From contig NZ_CP059997.1 of assembly GCF_018736145.1 (NCBI RefSeq), positions 8,555,501-8,619,500 on the forward strand: a stretch of DNA of 64,000 bases, given 5' to 3'. This DNA comes from Amycolatopsis sp. CA-230715. GTDB taxonomy: Bacteria; Actinomycetota; Actinomycetes; Mycobacteriales; Pseudonocardiaceae. The notes under the pieces are model-generated. The model was not told the origin of the DNA. It saw nothing but the letters and a program-made list of their open reading frames with translations, and did no database searches. Below, piece after piece: positions 47,101 to 56,700 of the stretch. Positions within the stretch are counted from its first letter, which is position 1. The number at the start of each line of letters is the position of its first letter. Made by a program: the position numbers and the translations under genes.

Positions 47101-47643
47101 CGGCAAGCGGTCGCGGACCCCGAGCCGCTCACGGTGATCACCGATACCCAGTGGGACCGCTTCGCGCCCGCCTTCACCATCAGCCGCGCCAGTGCGCTGC
47201 TGGCGGATCTTCCCGAGGCGCGGGCGGTACTGGAGACGTCGGAGGATGACGAGCCGGAGGACTCCGTGTTCACGGCGAGGCTGCGCGACCGCACACGAGT
47301 GGAACAGGACGCACTGCTGCTGGACCTCGTGCGCGACGAGGCGGCCGTGGTGCTCGGGCTGCCGGACAAGACCGGTATCGGAGTGCGGAAACCGTTCCGG
47401 GAACTGGGTTTCGAGTCTCTCGCCGCGGTCGAGCTGCGCAATCGGCTCATGGTGGCCACCGGGCTGCGGCTGCCCGCCAGCCTTGCCTACGACCGCCCGA
47501 CCCCGCTTGCCGTCGCCGACTACCTGCGGTCGCGGCTGATCCCGTCGGTGACGGAGTCTCCTGGTGACGAAGCGGGCCAGATCATGGCGATGGACGTGGC
47601 CGAGCTGGTCCGCAAAGCCATGGACGGCGCGAACGCGTCCTGA
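38128..47643 (+). CDS. PKS-D, two-module type I polyketide synthase
   Basis: About 3,171 aa, starting at ATG 38128 after GAGGAG. The N-terminus MSEEARLREYLRRAVADA is a docking coil. Module 1: KS-AT-DH(truncated)-KR-ACP; module 2: KS-AT-KR-ACP. The C-terminal tail is short and ends with a helix around MAMDVAELVRKAM; this is unlike the tails of PKS-A, -C and -E and resembles tails that pair with heads of the SFEQVVHALR type found on PKS-E. PKS-D to PKS-E transfer is therefore the best-supported link besides A to B. No loading module or TE. Two catalytic oddities, described with the modules, make the product of this protein uncertain. Confidence 0.97.
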   Translation: MSEEARLREYLRRAVADASSLQQRLRAAEEKTGEPVAIVGMSCRYPGDVRTPGDLWRLLVDEVDAVSDFPADRGWAELTDPAGAEFARVGGFLHDAPDFDPGFFGISPREAFAMDPQQRLLLEVAWEAFEDARIPPSTVRGGRCGVFTGVIYHDYIARLGRIPASIAGFLGTGGAGSIMSGRIAYTLGLEGPAITVDTACSSSLSALHWGAQALRLGECDLALAGGATVMATPTTFLEFARQGGMAADGRCKAFAAAADGTSWAEGAGLLLLERLSDARRNGHRVLAVVRGSAVNSDGASNGLTAPNGPAQERVIRAALANARLSVSDVDVVEAHGTGTRLGDPIEAGALLATYGQGRERPLWLGSVKSNLAHTQAAAGVAGVIKMVMAMRHGVLPKTLHVDEPSPHVDWSSGAVELLTERRDWATGGDPRRAGVSSFGFSGTNVHVILEQSGPRDGPDPVEPTEMPLVPCVVSGHTASALRAQADRLLATCGTGTSHLDLGWSLTATRDALAHRAVVLATDAEDVLTGLAAVSAGTDCEHVVRDVARPGPLAVLLSGQGSQRPGMGRELHEALPVFAAKFDEVCAEFDPLIGASLREIAFAEDSELLSRTEYAQPALFAFEVALFAVLVSWGVRPDFLLGHSLGELVAAHLAGVLSLRDACAVVAARGRLMQSLRGGAMLAVEATEDEVRAVLARWEHAAGIAAVNGPDAVVVSGTEAAVLAVAGEFQDRRTKRLAVEHAFHSPMMEPMLGAFRAVLDGVAFHPPGITIVSNRSGKPATAADLCSAEYWVRHVRETVRFGDGVRFLMGAGVRTMAEIGPEPALSVMVPDDLAIPLGRGGRPEPVTVVTGLARMHARGVALDGAALFAGSGARDVELPRYAFERQRYWLESAGHGGDATGLGQRSIDHPVLSAALSLPDSGGVVLTGLLSASQHDWLAGHAVFPGAGFVDLVVRAGDETGCARVEELTLLDPLPLATPVRIQVRVAGADDTGRHGVSVHATSTDEWTCHARGVLSREAVPATEIGDGEQGTDIALAEAAGELVHRYRLHPDLLTRALHGSPGSPFRWRGVSVHAVGATKVRAFTTGSSVELTDSAGLPVATVESVEFRDEDAADPVVAGVRVADALFRLNWVEHRPAATFGTTVGVLGEPDPALAGAFAAAGIEVRRHADGTDSPDVVFLACPDFRDAPEVPAMVRAAAGAALASAQDWQARAQLVFVTRGAVATSPGEDVPNLPGAAVWGLVRSARAENPGQFALLDVDDGELPVAGVLSALAAGEWQLAARAGAVLLPRIARAEVPAEPAGWDATGTTLITGGTGALGAAVARHLVRRHGVRHLVLTSRRGPAAPGAAELRDELRELGATVDVIACDVGVRDEVAALVAEYPPTAVVHAAGVLDDGVLSALTPERMDAVLLAKAVGAWHLHELTRHLDLTEFVLFSSASGVYGTPGQGSYAAANCALDALAAHRNAHGLPALALGWGMWAAADGMAAALDSRAVRRMTSTGVRALSVPEALALFDLTRRFPEPVLMPMRLDFAATADSPLLRELVDGVTRRTAVASGVRERLAGRSEDEQRATLLKLVVTNVAAVLAITDPRLIDGDRALRDLGFDSLTVVELRNRLADATGLRLPATVVFDHPTAGALAEHLHAQLTSGRGHAHPRARSSAVAADTEPIAIVGMSCRLPGGIDTPDRLWEAVSTGLDVIADCPADRGWRSRHGEDGPRRGGFLTTAAEFDPEFFGISPREALVMDPQHRLLLETAWEAVESAGILPAELRGTDTGVFAGITLQDYPAVLASTSEQLKGDLSTGTSASVASGRIAYLLGLEGPVLTVDTACSSTLVALHLAATALRRGECSLALCGGATVMATDASLVELTRQGVLAPDGRSKSFADGADGAGWAEGAAVLLVERLSDARRRGHPVLAVVRGSAVNSDGKSNGLTAPNGLAQQRVIRQALDGGALEPSDVDIVEAHGTGTRLGDPIEARALIAAYGKDRRPDQPLWLGSVKSNLGHTQAAAGVSGVLKMVMALRHRVLPKTLHVDSPTTRVDWEPGAVRLLTESAHWPDRGRPRRAAVSAFGISGTNAHVIIEEAPAPAAAPEPAETPAGSPSWVLSARTEPALRDQAARLMSVVDGHAERDIAFSLATTRTAFEQRAVVLGRDREELVSGLGVLASGGTAAQVVRGCADTTGKVVFAFAGAGGQWRGMGAALLDSAPAFRQAVADCERAFEPHLAWSVTEVLRGTVPLGGAEVVQPALFTVMTGLAALWRSCGVVPAAVVGHSQGEIAAAHVAGALSLEDAAAVVALRSQAVRVLAGDGGMITVPLPVGEVERHLARWSGALSVAAVNGPASVTVSGDDTAAAELLSELTAAGVPAGRLQADFAAHSAQVERLREELRTALAGIRPRSAAVPFCSTVTGGLIDTSALDAEYWYRNLRQTVRFEQAVHTLLELGHDVFLELSAHPTLTAPVEEIVDDRAAHAAVVGSLRFGDGGIDRFTTSLAEAHVRGVSVDWPALEGGRRIPLPTYPFQRRRFWPALAAAPVRTEQDPAKAEFWRSVEAGDTTALAKALDVDEDAPMRSVVSALSSWWRHRQQESLVDSCRYRISWRATPASAAMPSGEWLVLAEEPEDAVLAAVARSVVVRPPRPSTRESLADLLREHAASHEVAGVLSLLASHEEDPLAATVALVQALGDAGIEAPLWCATRGAVSVVATDPAPDRDGAQVWGMGRVAALEHPDRWGGLVDLPPVLDSAAVDRLRAVLAGTGEDQIAIRASGTYGRRLVRAEPRTRMWQPRGAVLITGGTGAAGAEIARGLARSGAEHLVLVSRRGQDAPGARELSAELVAAGVEVTVAACDVADRAALAELLAGLPRLNAVVHTAGIGQLTALAETGAEELAVVRAGKVAGARNLDELLADDDLAAFVLFSSGSGAWGSAGQGIYAAANAALDAIAAQRRARGLAGTSIAWGRLSVGMAGEADDEMWDRLGLRPMGPELMLTAIRQAVADPEPLTVITDTQWDRFAPAFTISRASALLADLPEARAVLETSEDDEPEDSVFTARLRDRTRVEQDALLLDLVRDEAAVVLGLPDKTGIGVRKPFRELGFESLAAVELRNRLMVATGLRLPASLAYDRPTPLAVADYLRSRLIPSVTESPGDEAGQIMAMDVAELVRKAMDGANAS
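38230..43080 (+). other. PKS-D module 1: KS-AT(malonyl)-DH(degenerate)-KR(B type)-ACP
   Basis: KS Cys200; the second His motif is NLAH instead of NIGH. AT with GHSLGE (near 641) and HAFH (near 738), malonyl. The DH (about 905-1116, roughly 210 residues instead of about 270) has His940 but reads GHAVFPGAG, so the HxxxGxxxxP spacing is lost; the YGPAF segment is missing and the catalytic Asp is Thr1054. It is probably dead. KR is complete: GGTGALG near 1313, LDD, Pro144, Tyr and Asn kept, B type. ACP Ser1609. Predicted product: hydroxyl. Confidence 0.85.
43135..47540 (+). other. PKS-D module 2: KS-AT(atypical)-KR(A1)-ACP
   Basis: KS Cys1833 (TACSST). The AT has GHSQGE (near 2274), so an alpha-substituted extender is likely, but its specificity motif is FAAH (near 2376), and the N-terminal motif is GAGGQW instead of GQGxQW (near 2193). 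KR with GGTGAAG near 2793, Trp/Gln at 141/146, no LDD: A1. ACP with GFESL, Ser3097. The extender unit cannot be called with confidence. Confidence 0.78.
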
Positions 47644-47718
47644 TCGGCCGTACAAGCCGGATGCAAGGCCGTTGTTCGTAGTGTCGATCCGGCGGTACTC
47701 GACCCTGGGGAGTCTGCG
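47644..47718 (+). promoter_or_regulatory. Promoter/operator in front of PKS-E (site C)
   Basis: CAAGCCGG at 47653-47660 and CAAGGCCG at 47664-47671 have a period of exactly 11 bp, followed after seven bases by TAGTGT (47679-47684). Spacing and boxes match site A. The ribosome site GGAG (47709-47712) lies 6 bp before the GTG at 47719 but 12 bp before the ATG at 47725, which favours the GTG start. Confidence 0.65.
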
Positions 47719-50700
47719 GTGGACATGTCGTTCGAGCAGGTGGTTCACGCGCTGCGCACGTCCATGGTGGACAACGAGCGGTTGCGCAAGCGGAACCTGG
47801 AGCTGGCGGGGACCACCGCGGAGCCGATCGCCGTGGCCGGCATGGCCTGCCGCTATCCCGGCGGCATCGACAGCCCGGAGTCGTTGTGGCGGCTGGTGGC
47901 CGACGGTGTCGACGCCATCGGTGACTTCCCGACCGACCGAGGTTGGCCTGCCGAAGCAGGGGACGGCGCGGCGCGGCGTGGCGGATTCCTGTACGACGCG
48001 GGCGAGTTCGATCCGGAGTTCTTCGGCATTTCGCCTCGTGAGGCCAAAGCGATGGACCCGCAGCAGCGGCTTCTGCTCGAAACCGCTTGGGAGGCATTGG
48101 AAAACGCCGCGATCGACCCCGGTTCCCTCCGGGGACAGCGGGTGGGTGTGTTCGTGGGGAGCAGCGTCCAGGACTACGCGGCGTTCATCGTCCGGTCGCC
48201 GGAGGCCGAAGGTTACGGCGTGACCGGCGCACCCGCCGCGGTGCTGTCCGGGAGGATCTCCTACGTACTGGGGCTGGAAGGCCCTTCGGTCACGTTGGAC
48301 ACGGCCTGTTCCTCGTCGCTGGTCGCACTGCACCTCGCGGCGAAGTCGATCCAGGCTGGCGAGTGCTCGATGGCGCTGGTCGGCGGGGTCACCGTGATGA
48401 CCACCCCCGGTGGGTTCCGGGAGTTCGCCAAACAGGGCGGGCTGGCCCGGGACGGGCGGTGCAAGCCGTTCGCGGAGGCCGCCGACGGGACCGTCTGGAG
48501 CGAAGGCGCCGGCGTCCTCCTGCTCGAGCCGCTGTCGACGGCGGTGCGCGACGGGCACCCGGTGCACGGGGTGCTCAAAGGCTCGGCGGTGAACTCCGAC
48601 GGCGCTTCCAACGGGTTGACCGCGCCCAACGGCCCCGCGCAGGAGCGGGTGATCCGGCAGGCGCTGGCGAACGCGACGCTGTCCGTGGACGGCGTGGATG
48701 TCGTGGAGGCCCACGGCACCGGGACCACGCTCGGTGACCCGATCGAAGCACAGGCGCTGCTGGCCACCTACGGGAGCCGCCGCACCGCCGCGCCGTTGCG
48801 GCTCGGCTCGCTCAAGTCGAACCTCGGGCACACCCAGGCGGCCGCGGGCGTGGCCGGGATCATCAAGATGCTGATGGCGATGCGGCACGGTCTGCTGCCG
48901 AGGACCCTGCACGTGGACACCCCGACCAGCCACGTGGACTGGGCGGCGGGCGCGGTGGAGCTGCTCACCGAGCCGGTGCCGTGGCCCTCGGCCGGGACAC
49001 CTCGCCGAGCGGGCGTTTCGTCGTTCGGCGTCAGCGGTACCAACGCGCACGTGATCCTCGAAGAGCCGCCGCCGCGCCAGGCGGAGCCCCGATCCGCGCC
49101 GAGGGCAGGGGAAGCGGCGCCGTGGGTGCTTTCTGGGCACACTCCGGCCGCGTTGCGCGCGCAGGCGGCGCGGTTGTTGACCCACGTGCGCGCCGATGTC
49201 GACGAAAGCGTCAACGACATCGCCTACTCGCTCGCGACCACGCGCGCGGCACTGGCACACCGCGCGGTCCTGCTCGGAGGCGACGCGAAGACGATCGAGG
49301 CGAGGCTCGCGGCGCTGGTTTCGGGCTCCACGCACGCCGGGCTTCTCACCGGTGCCACGGTGGAAGGCGCGCTCGCGGTGGTGTTTTCCGGGCAGGGCAC
49401 GCAACGGGTCGGCATGGGGCGCCAGTTGTACGAGGCGCACCCGCCGTTCGCGAACGCCTTCGACGCGGTGTGCGACGGCCTGCGACCGTTTTTGGACCGG
49501 CCGCTGCGCGACGTCGTGTTCGCCGAGGACGACGAACTGCTCAACCGCACCGATTTCGCGCAGGCGGGCATCTTCGCCGTCGAGGTGGCGCTCTACCGCC
49601 TGCTGGAGCACTGGGGAGTGCGGCCCGCCTTCCTCGCCGGGCATTCGGTGGGGGAGATCACGGCCGCGCACGTCGCCGGTGTGCTGGCACTGGACGACGC
49701 CTGTGCCCTGATCGCGGCACGAGGCCGTCTCATGCGGGACCTGCCGGCCACCGGGGCGATGCTGAGCGTGCGTGCCGCCGAGGCCGAGGTCGCTGAGCTG
49801 CTGGACCGCCGCGACGACATCTCGGTCGCGGCGGTCAACGGACCGGACTCGGTGGTCGTTTCCGGTGCCGAACACGCGGTCGCGGCCGTGGCGGAGCGCT
49901 GCCGCGCGCTCGGGCTGCGCACCAAGCGGCTCAACGTGAGCCACGCGTTCCACTCCCCGTTGATGGAGCCGATGCTCGCCGGATTCCGGGCCGAGATCGC
50001 GCGGATGGACCCGCACCCGCCGCGGCTTCCCTTGGTGTCCACCGTGACCGGCCGCATCGCCGAGGCCGCCGAGCTGATCTCTCCCGAGCACTGGATCCGG
50101 CACGTTCGGCGGACGGTCCGGTTCGCCGACGCGGTCGGTGCGCTCGGTGAGGCCGGGGTGAACACCTTCCTGGAGGTCGGTCCCGGTGCGGCGTTGTCCG
50201 GTCTCGGCGATGCCGAGTTCATCCCGGCGCTGCGGTCGGACCGCGACGAGGGCGCGGCGGTGGAAGGGGCGCTGGCCCGGTTGCACGTCCGCGGGGTCGC
50301 GGTGGACTGGGCCGCCGTCCTCGCGTCGTACAGCACCACGAAAACGGCCCTGCCCACCTACGCGTTCCAACGACGTCGGCTCTGGCTGGAGCCGACCTCC
50401 CGGTACGACGACCCGGCCGAGCTGGGCCTCGCCCCGGCCGAGCACCCTTTCCTGGACGCGTGCCTCGAACTGCCCGAGGACGGCGGGATGGTCTTCACCG
50501 GCCGCATCTCGCTACGGGCCCACCCGTGGCTGGCCGATCACGAGGTTCTCGGCACAGTGCTCGTACCGGGCTCGGCCATGCTCGAACTCTTCCTGTGGGC
50601 GGCGGAACGGCTCGGCGGGCACGGGCTCGACGAGTTCGACATCGGTGTGCCGTTGGTCGCGCCCGAGGACGGGACCGTGTTGCTGCGGCTGGTGGCGGGC

Positions 50701-53700
50701 GCGCCGGACGAGCGCACCCTGACCCTGTTCGCCCGGCGCGAGGACGACGCCACCGCGCCATGGGTCCGGTACGCGGGCGGACGGGTCGCCGCGGACCGCC
50801 CGCGGGTCCCGGGCGACTTGCGGGCCTGGCCGCCCCCCGGGGCGGAACCGGTTGACGTCAGCTCGTTCTACGCCGACGTCGCCGCGGTGATCGGTTTCGG
50901 CTACGGCCCGGCGTTCCAGTGCCTGCGCGCGGTATGGAGGCAGGGAGAGGAGCTGTACGCGGAGGTCGCGTTGGCCGGGGAGGCGGGCGCGTACGGGGTG
51001 CACCCGGCACTGCTGGACGCGGCCATGCACCCGATGGGCCTCGGCGTGGCCGGGGAGGACGCCGACTCGGCGCACCTGCCGTTCACGTGGACGGGTGTGG
51101 CGCTGCACGCGGACCGCGCGACCGCGCTCCGCGTGCGGTTGACCAGGCTCGACCGGGATCGGGTGCGCGTGCTGATGGCCGACGGCGATGGCCTGCCGGT
51201 CTGCACGATCGACTCGCTGGTTCTTCGACCGGTGTCCTCGCGCGATGTGAACGCCACGCCGCGCGGGGCGGCGCGTTCGCTGTTCGAGGTGGACTGGGTT
51301 CCCGCCGCGCCGGGCGACGCGGTCGCCGATGTGCCCGTGCGGGTGGTGTGGTGCACCGAGTCCCGTGGCGGCGCGGTGGTGCCGGAGGTGCACGACCGGG
51401 TGCGGGCGGCGTTGGCCGAGGTGCGGGCCTGGCTGGCCGAAGACCACGACGTCGCCGACCGGCTGGTCGTGGTGACGGGCGAGGACCTGGCAGGCGCCGC
51501 GGTGTCGGGAATGCTCCGGTCGGTCCAGAGCGAGCACCCGGACCGGATCGTGCTCGTCGAGGTGGACGGGTCCGGGGAGTCCTCGCGCGCGGTGTCCGCG
51601 GCGGTGCGCGCTGCCGTCGCGTCCGGTGAACCCCGGTTGGCGTTGCGCTCCGGCGAGATGCTGGTGCCGAGGCTGGTCCGCGCCCGGCCTGGCGAACGGG
51701 CGACGGCGTGGAATCCGGACGGTACGGTGCTGATCACCGGTGGCACCGGCGCGCTCGGTGGTGTGGTGGCGCGCCATCTCGCCGAGGTGCACGGGGTCCG
51801 GCGGATCCTGCTGGCCAGCAGGACCGGGAACGCCCCCGGGCTGGTGGACGAGCTGGCCGCGCTCGGGGCCGAAGCCCGTGTCGCGCGGTGCGACGTCGCC
51901 GACCGGGAGGCGGTGGCCCGCCTGCTCGCGGGCATTCCGGCGGAACACCCGCTGACCGCGGTGGTGCACACCGCTGGAGTGCTCGATGACGGGTTGTTCG
52001 GCGAGCTCACGCCGGAGCGGGTCGCCGAAGTCCTGCGCCCGAAGGTCGACGGCGCATGGCATCTGCACGAGCTCACCCGCGACGCGGATCTCGACGCGTT
52101 CGTCCTGTACTCCTCGGCCTCCGGGGTGTTCGGCAACGCGGGACAAGCCAACTACGCCGCCGCGAACGCGTTCCTCGACGCGCTGGCGTCGCATCGCAGA
52201 GCGGCGGGACTACCCGCGGTGGCGCTGGCCTGGGGGCCGTGGGCCACTGGAGCCGGGATGGCCGCGGGGCTGGACGGCGAGGCACGGCGGCGGCTCGCCC
52301 GGGGTGGAGTGGCGGCACTGTCCGCGGAACGCGGGATGGCCCTCTTCGATCTGGCGCTGGCCACGGACAAGGCGCTGCTGGTCGCGGTCGGCCTCAATCC
52401 GGACCTGTTCGGCGCCCCGGTTCCCGCGCTGCTGAAGGCACTGGTGCGTGGCAAACCCGCGACACAGGCAGGCGCGGAGCCGCTGGGACGGCGCATCGCG
52501 CGTCTTCCCGAGGCCGACCAGCGCGCGGCGATCCTCGACGCGGTGCTGGCCGAGGTGGCACTGGTGCTCCAGCAGACCGACGCCGATCAGATCGGGTATC
52601 GCAGGGCCTTCAAGGAGCTCGGATTCGACTCGCTCACCGCGGTGGAACTGCGCGACCGGCTCAGCGAGGGGCTCGGGGTGCGACTGCCCGCCACCCTGGT
52701 GTTCGACCACCCGACCCCGGAGGCGCTCGTCGAACACCTCGTGGACGAGCTCGGCGGGAGATCGCGGCCCGCGACGGTCGGCCGCGTGCGGGCCGAGACC
52801 GACGAACCCGTGGCGATCGTGGCGATGAGCTGCCGGTTCCCCGGCGGAGTCCGGTCGCCGGAGGAACTGTGGGCCCTGCTCGCGACCGGAGGTGACGGGA
52901 TCTCCGCGTTTCCCGCCGACCGCGGCTGGGACAACGACCAGCTCGCACAGGCCGCGCGGAGCCGTCCTGGGAGCAAGTACGTCCTGGAGGGCGGTTTCCT
53001 CTACGACGCGGGCTGGTTCGATGCCGGTCTTTTCGGCATTTCGCCGCGTGAGGCGCTGGCGATGGACCCGCAGCAGCGGCTGCTGCTGGAAGCCTCGTGG
53101 GAGGTGCTGGAGCGCGCCGGAATTCCGGCTGATTCGCTGCGCGGCTCCGACACCGCCGTCTACACGGGCGTGATGTACCACGACTACGGGATGGCGCTGT
53201 CCGCGTCGCCCGAACAGGCCGAGGGATATCTCAGCACCGGGGCGGCTGGCAGCGTGGCGTCGGGGCGCATCTCGTACACCTTCGGTTTCGAAGGGCCCGC
53301 GGTCACCCTGGACACCGCGTGCTCGTCCTCGCTCGTCGCGCTGCACATGGCTTGCCAGGCACTCCGCCAGGGCGAGTGTTCGCTGGCGCTGGCGGGTGGC
53401 GTGACGGTGATGGCGACCCCCGGCATCTTCGGGGAGCTGATCCGCCAGGGCGCCCTCGCTTCGGACGGCCGGTGCAAGTCGTTCGCGGAGGGCGCGGACG
53501 GCACCGGGTGGTCGGAGGGGGTCGGCATGCTCCTGGTGGAGCGGTTGTCGGATGCGCGTCGGAATGGGCATCGGGTGTTGGCGGTGGTGCGGGGTTCTGC
53601 GGTGAATCAGGATGGTGCGTCGAATGGGTTGACGGCGCCTAATGGTCCGTCGCAGCAGCGGGTGATTCGGCAGGCGTTGGCGAACGCGGGTCTTGGTGTG

Positions 53701-56700
53701 TCCGATGTGGATGTGGTGGAGGCGCATGGGACGGGTACGGCGTTGGGTGATCCGATCGAGGCGCAGGCGTTGCTGGCGACGTATGGGCGGGGTCGTGAGC
53801 GGCCGTTGTGGTTGGGGTCGGTGAAGTCCAACATCGGCCACACCCAGGCCGCGTCCGGTGCCGCTGGTGTGATCAAGATGGTTCTGGCCATGCACAACGG
53901 GGTACTGCCGAAAACCCTGCACGCCGACCGGCCGACGTCCGAAGTGGACTGGTCGTCGGGGATGCTGCGCCTGCTCACCGAACAGCGGGACTGGCCGGTG
54001 ACCCACGCGCCGAGGCGGGGTGCGGTGTCGTCGTTCGGGATCAGCGGAACCAACGCGCACGTCGTGCTGGAACACGTCGAGCCGGAGGCTGAGCCCGCCG
54101 ACGGCGGGACGGCCGGTGGCTGCGTGCCGATCCCGTTGTCGGCCCGCGACCCGGGAGCACTCGCGGAGCAGGCCGCGAAACTGCGTTCGCATCTCGACGA
54201 GCACGCCGGGCTGACCGTGTCTGAGCTCGGGCATTCGCTTGCCACCACCAGATCGGCGCTGGAGCACCGCGCCGTGGTCGTCGCGGAGGACCGGGCGGTT
54301 CTCGCCGCCGGGCTGGGCGATCTCGCGGCCGGACGTCCCTCGCCGCGGCTGGTCGAGGGAGTCGCCGACGTCGAAGGCAAAGTGGTTTTCATCTTCCCCG
54401 GGCAGGGGGCGCAGTGGCTCGGCATGGGCTTGGACCTGATCGACTCCTGCCCGGTCTTCGCCGACCGGCTGGCCGACTGCGAGTGGGCTCTCGCGCCGTT
54501 CGTCGACTGGTCGGTGACCGAGGTGCTGCGCGGCGCGCCCGGACTGGATCGCATCGAAGTGCTGCAACCGGTGCTGTTCGCGGTGATGGTGGCGTTGGCG
54601 GAACTGTGGCGCTCGTGCGGAGTCGTGCCGGACGCCGTGGTCGGGCACTCCCAGGGCGAAGTGGCCGCCGCGTTCGTCGCCGGAGCGCTCAGCCTCGAGG
54701 ACGCGGCGCGAGTCGTGGCGTTGCGGAGCAAGCTGTTCGCCGACGAGCTGGCAGGCAACGGAGCCATCGCCTCCGTCATGGCGCCGGTCGCCGCGGTGCG
54801 TGCACGGCTGGCGCGCTGGGGCGGGAGGCTCACCGTGGCCGGGGTCAACGGCCCCAGTGCCACCACGGTGTCCGGCGAAACCGCCGTGCTGGCGGAGCTG
54901 GTCGCCGACTGCGAGGCGGACGGGGTGCGCGCCAGGATCGTCGCCGCGACCGTGGCTTCGCACGGTACGCAGGTCGATCCGCTGCACGACCGGTTGATCG
55001 ACCTGCTGGCCCCGATCCGCCCGGTCTCCGGCGACATACCGTTCTACTCCACGGTGACCGGCAGCGTGGTCGACGGGATCGACCTCGGCCCCGAGTACTG
55101 GTTCGAAAACGCCCGGATGCCGGTCGGGTTCGCCGACACGGTCCGCGCGCTGCTGGCGGACCGGCACCGGCTGTTCGTCGAGATCGGCGCGCACCCGGTA
55201 CTGGCGGCGGGGGTGCAGGAAACGATCGACGAGGCGCGCGAGCACGCGGCCGTGGTCGGATCGCTGCGCCGGAACGACGGTGGGCCGGACCGGTTCCTCC
55301 TCTCGTTGGCGCAGGCGTACGTCCGTGGCGCCCCGGTGGACTGGTCGTCGTGGTTCTCCGGACGGCCCACCCGCCGGGTTCCCTTGCCGACCTACGCCTT
55401 CCAGCGCGCCCGCTACTGGCCCGTCGCCGCCGAGCAGGCCCCTGTCGCCGGAGCGGACAAGGATTTCTGGGACGCGGTGGACGGCGCCGACCTGGACGGG
55501 TTGGCCGGAACGTTGGCCTTGTCCGACGCGAGCGAGCGGGATTCCCTGAAGTCGCTGCTGCCGTCCCTGGCCCGCTGGCACCGCGATCGGCACACGGACT
55601 CGGTACTCGATTCTTGGTCGCACCGCGTCGAATGGCGTCCGGTGAGTACCGGCAGCGCACCGGTGCTGACCGGGGTCTGGCTGCTGGTTGCCCCGGTCGG
55701 CGCCGCCCCCGGCGCGGTCGAATGCTGCGTGCGCGCGTTGGACGAACACGGCGCCACCGTGGTGCGGGTCGATCTGGGCGGCGCGGACCTGGACCGGGAT
55801 CACCTGGCGCGGCGGCTACGGGAGCTGGCGGACGAGCACGGCCAGCCGGTGGGCACGCTTTCCGCACTGGCACTGGACGAACGGTTCGCGGAGCCGTTCG
55901 GATCGACGCCTGCCGGGTTGGCGCACACGCTGACGTTCGTGCAGGCGCACGGGGAAGCGGGCTTCACCACACCGATCTGGTGCGTCACCAGCGGCGCGGT
56001 CACCGTCGGCGGCACCGACGTGGTGAGCGCGCCGGTGCAGGCGATGGTCTGGGGGCTCGGCCGCGTGGTCGGGGTGGAGCACCCCGAGCGCTGGGGCGGG
56101 TTGGTCGACCTGCCCGGCACGCCGGACACGCGATCGGTGGCAGGGCTGGCCGCGGTGCTGGCCGGGGCGGCGGACGAGGACGAGTTCGCGGTGCGGGAGG
56201 CGGGCACGTTCGTCGCCCGGCTGGTCAGGGCGCCGCTGCGCGCCCAGCAGGCGGACCACTGGCGACCGAGCGGCACCGTGCTGGTCACCGGCGGGACCGG
56301 TGCGCTCGGCGGCCAGGTGGCGCGGTGGCTGGCCGAATGCGGAGCGGAGCACATCCTGGTGACCAGCAGGCGTGGCCGGGAAGCGGCGGGAGCCGAGGCG
56401 CTGGCCGCCGATCTGGCCCGTTCGGGCGCGGAGGTGACGATCGCCGCCTGCGATGTGTCCGATCGCGCCGAACTGGCCGGGGTACTGGCCGGGATCCCCG
56501 AGCGGTACCCGCTGTCCGCCGTCGTGCACACGGCGGCGATCCTGGACGACGCGCTGCTCGACTCACTGACCCTCGAGCAGGTCGATCGGGTCATCCGGGT
56601 CAAGGTGGACGGCGCGGTCAACCTGCACGAGCTCACCAAGGACACGGCACTTTCGGCGTTCGTGTTGTTCTCCTCCTTCGCCGGTACCTTCGGCGTGATC

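Noticed and set aside
38185..50445. Long open frames on the minus strand under PKS-D and PKS-E (for example 38185-43650 and 45604-50445)
   Set aside because: They are antisense shadows of GC-rich PKS codons: the proteins are rich in Arg, Gly, His and Pro with no recognisable domains, and the plus strand carries intact PKS domains.
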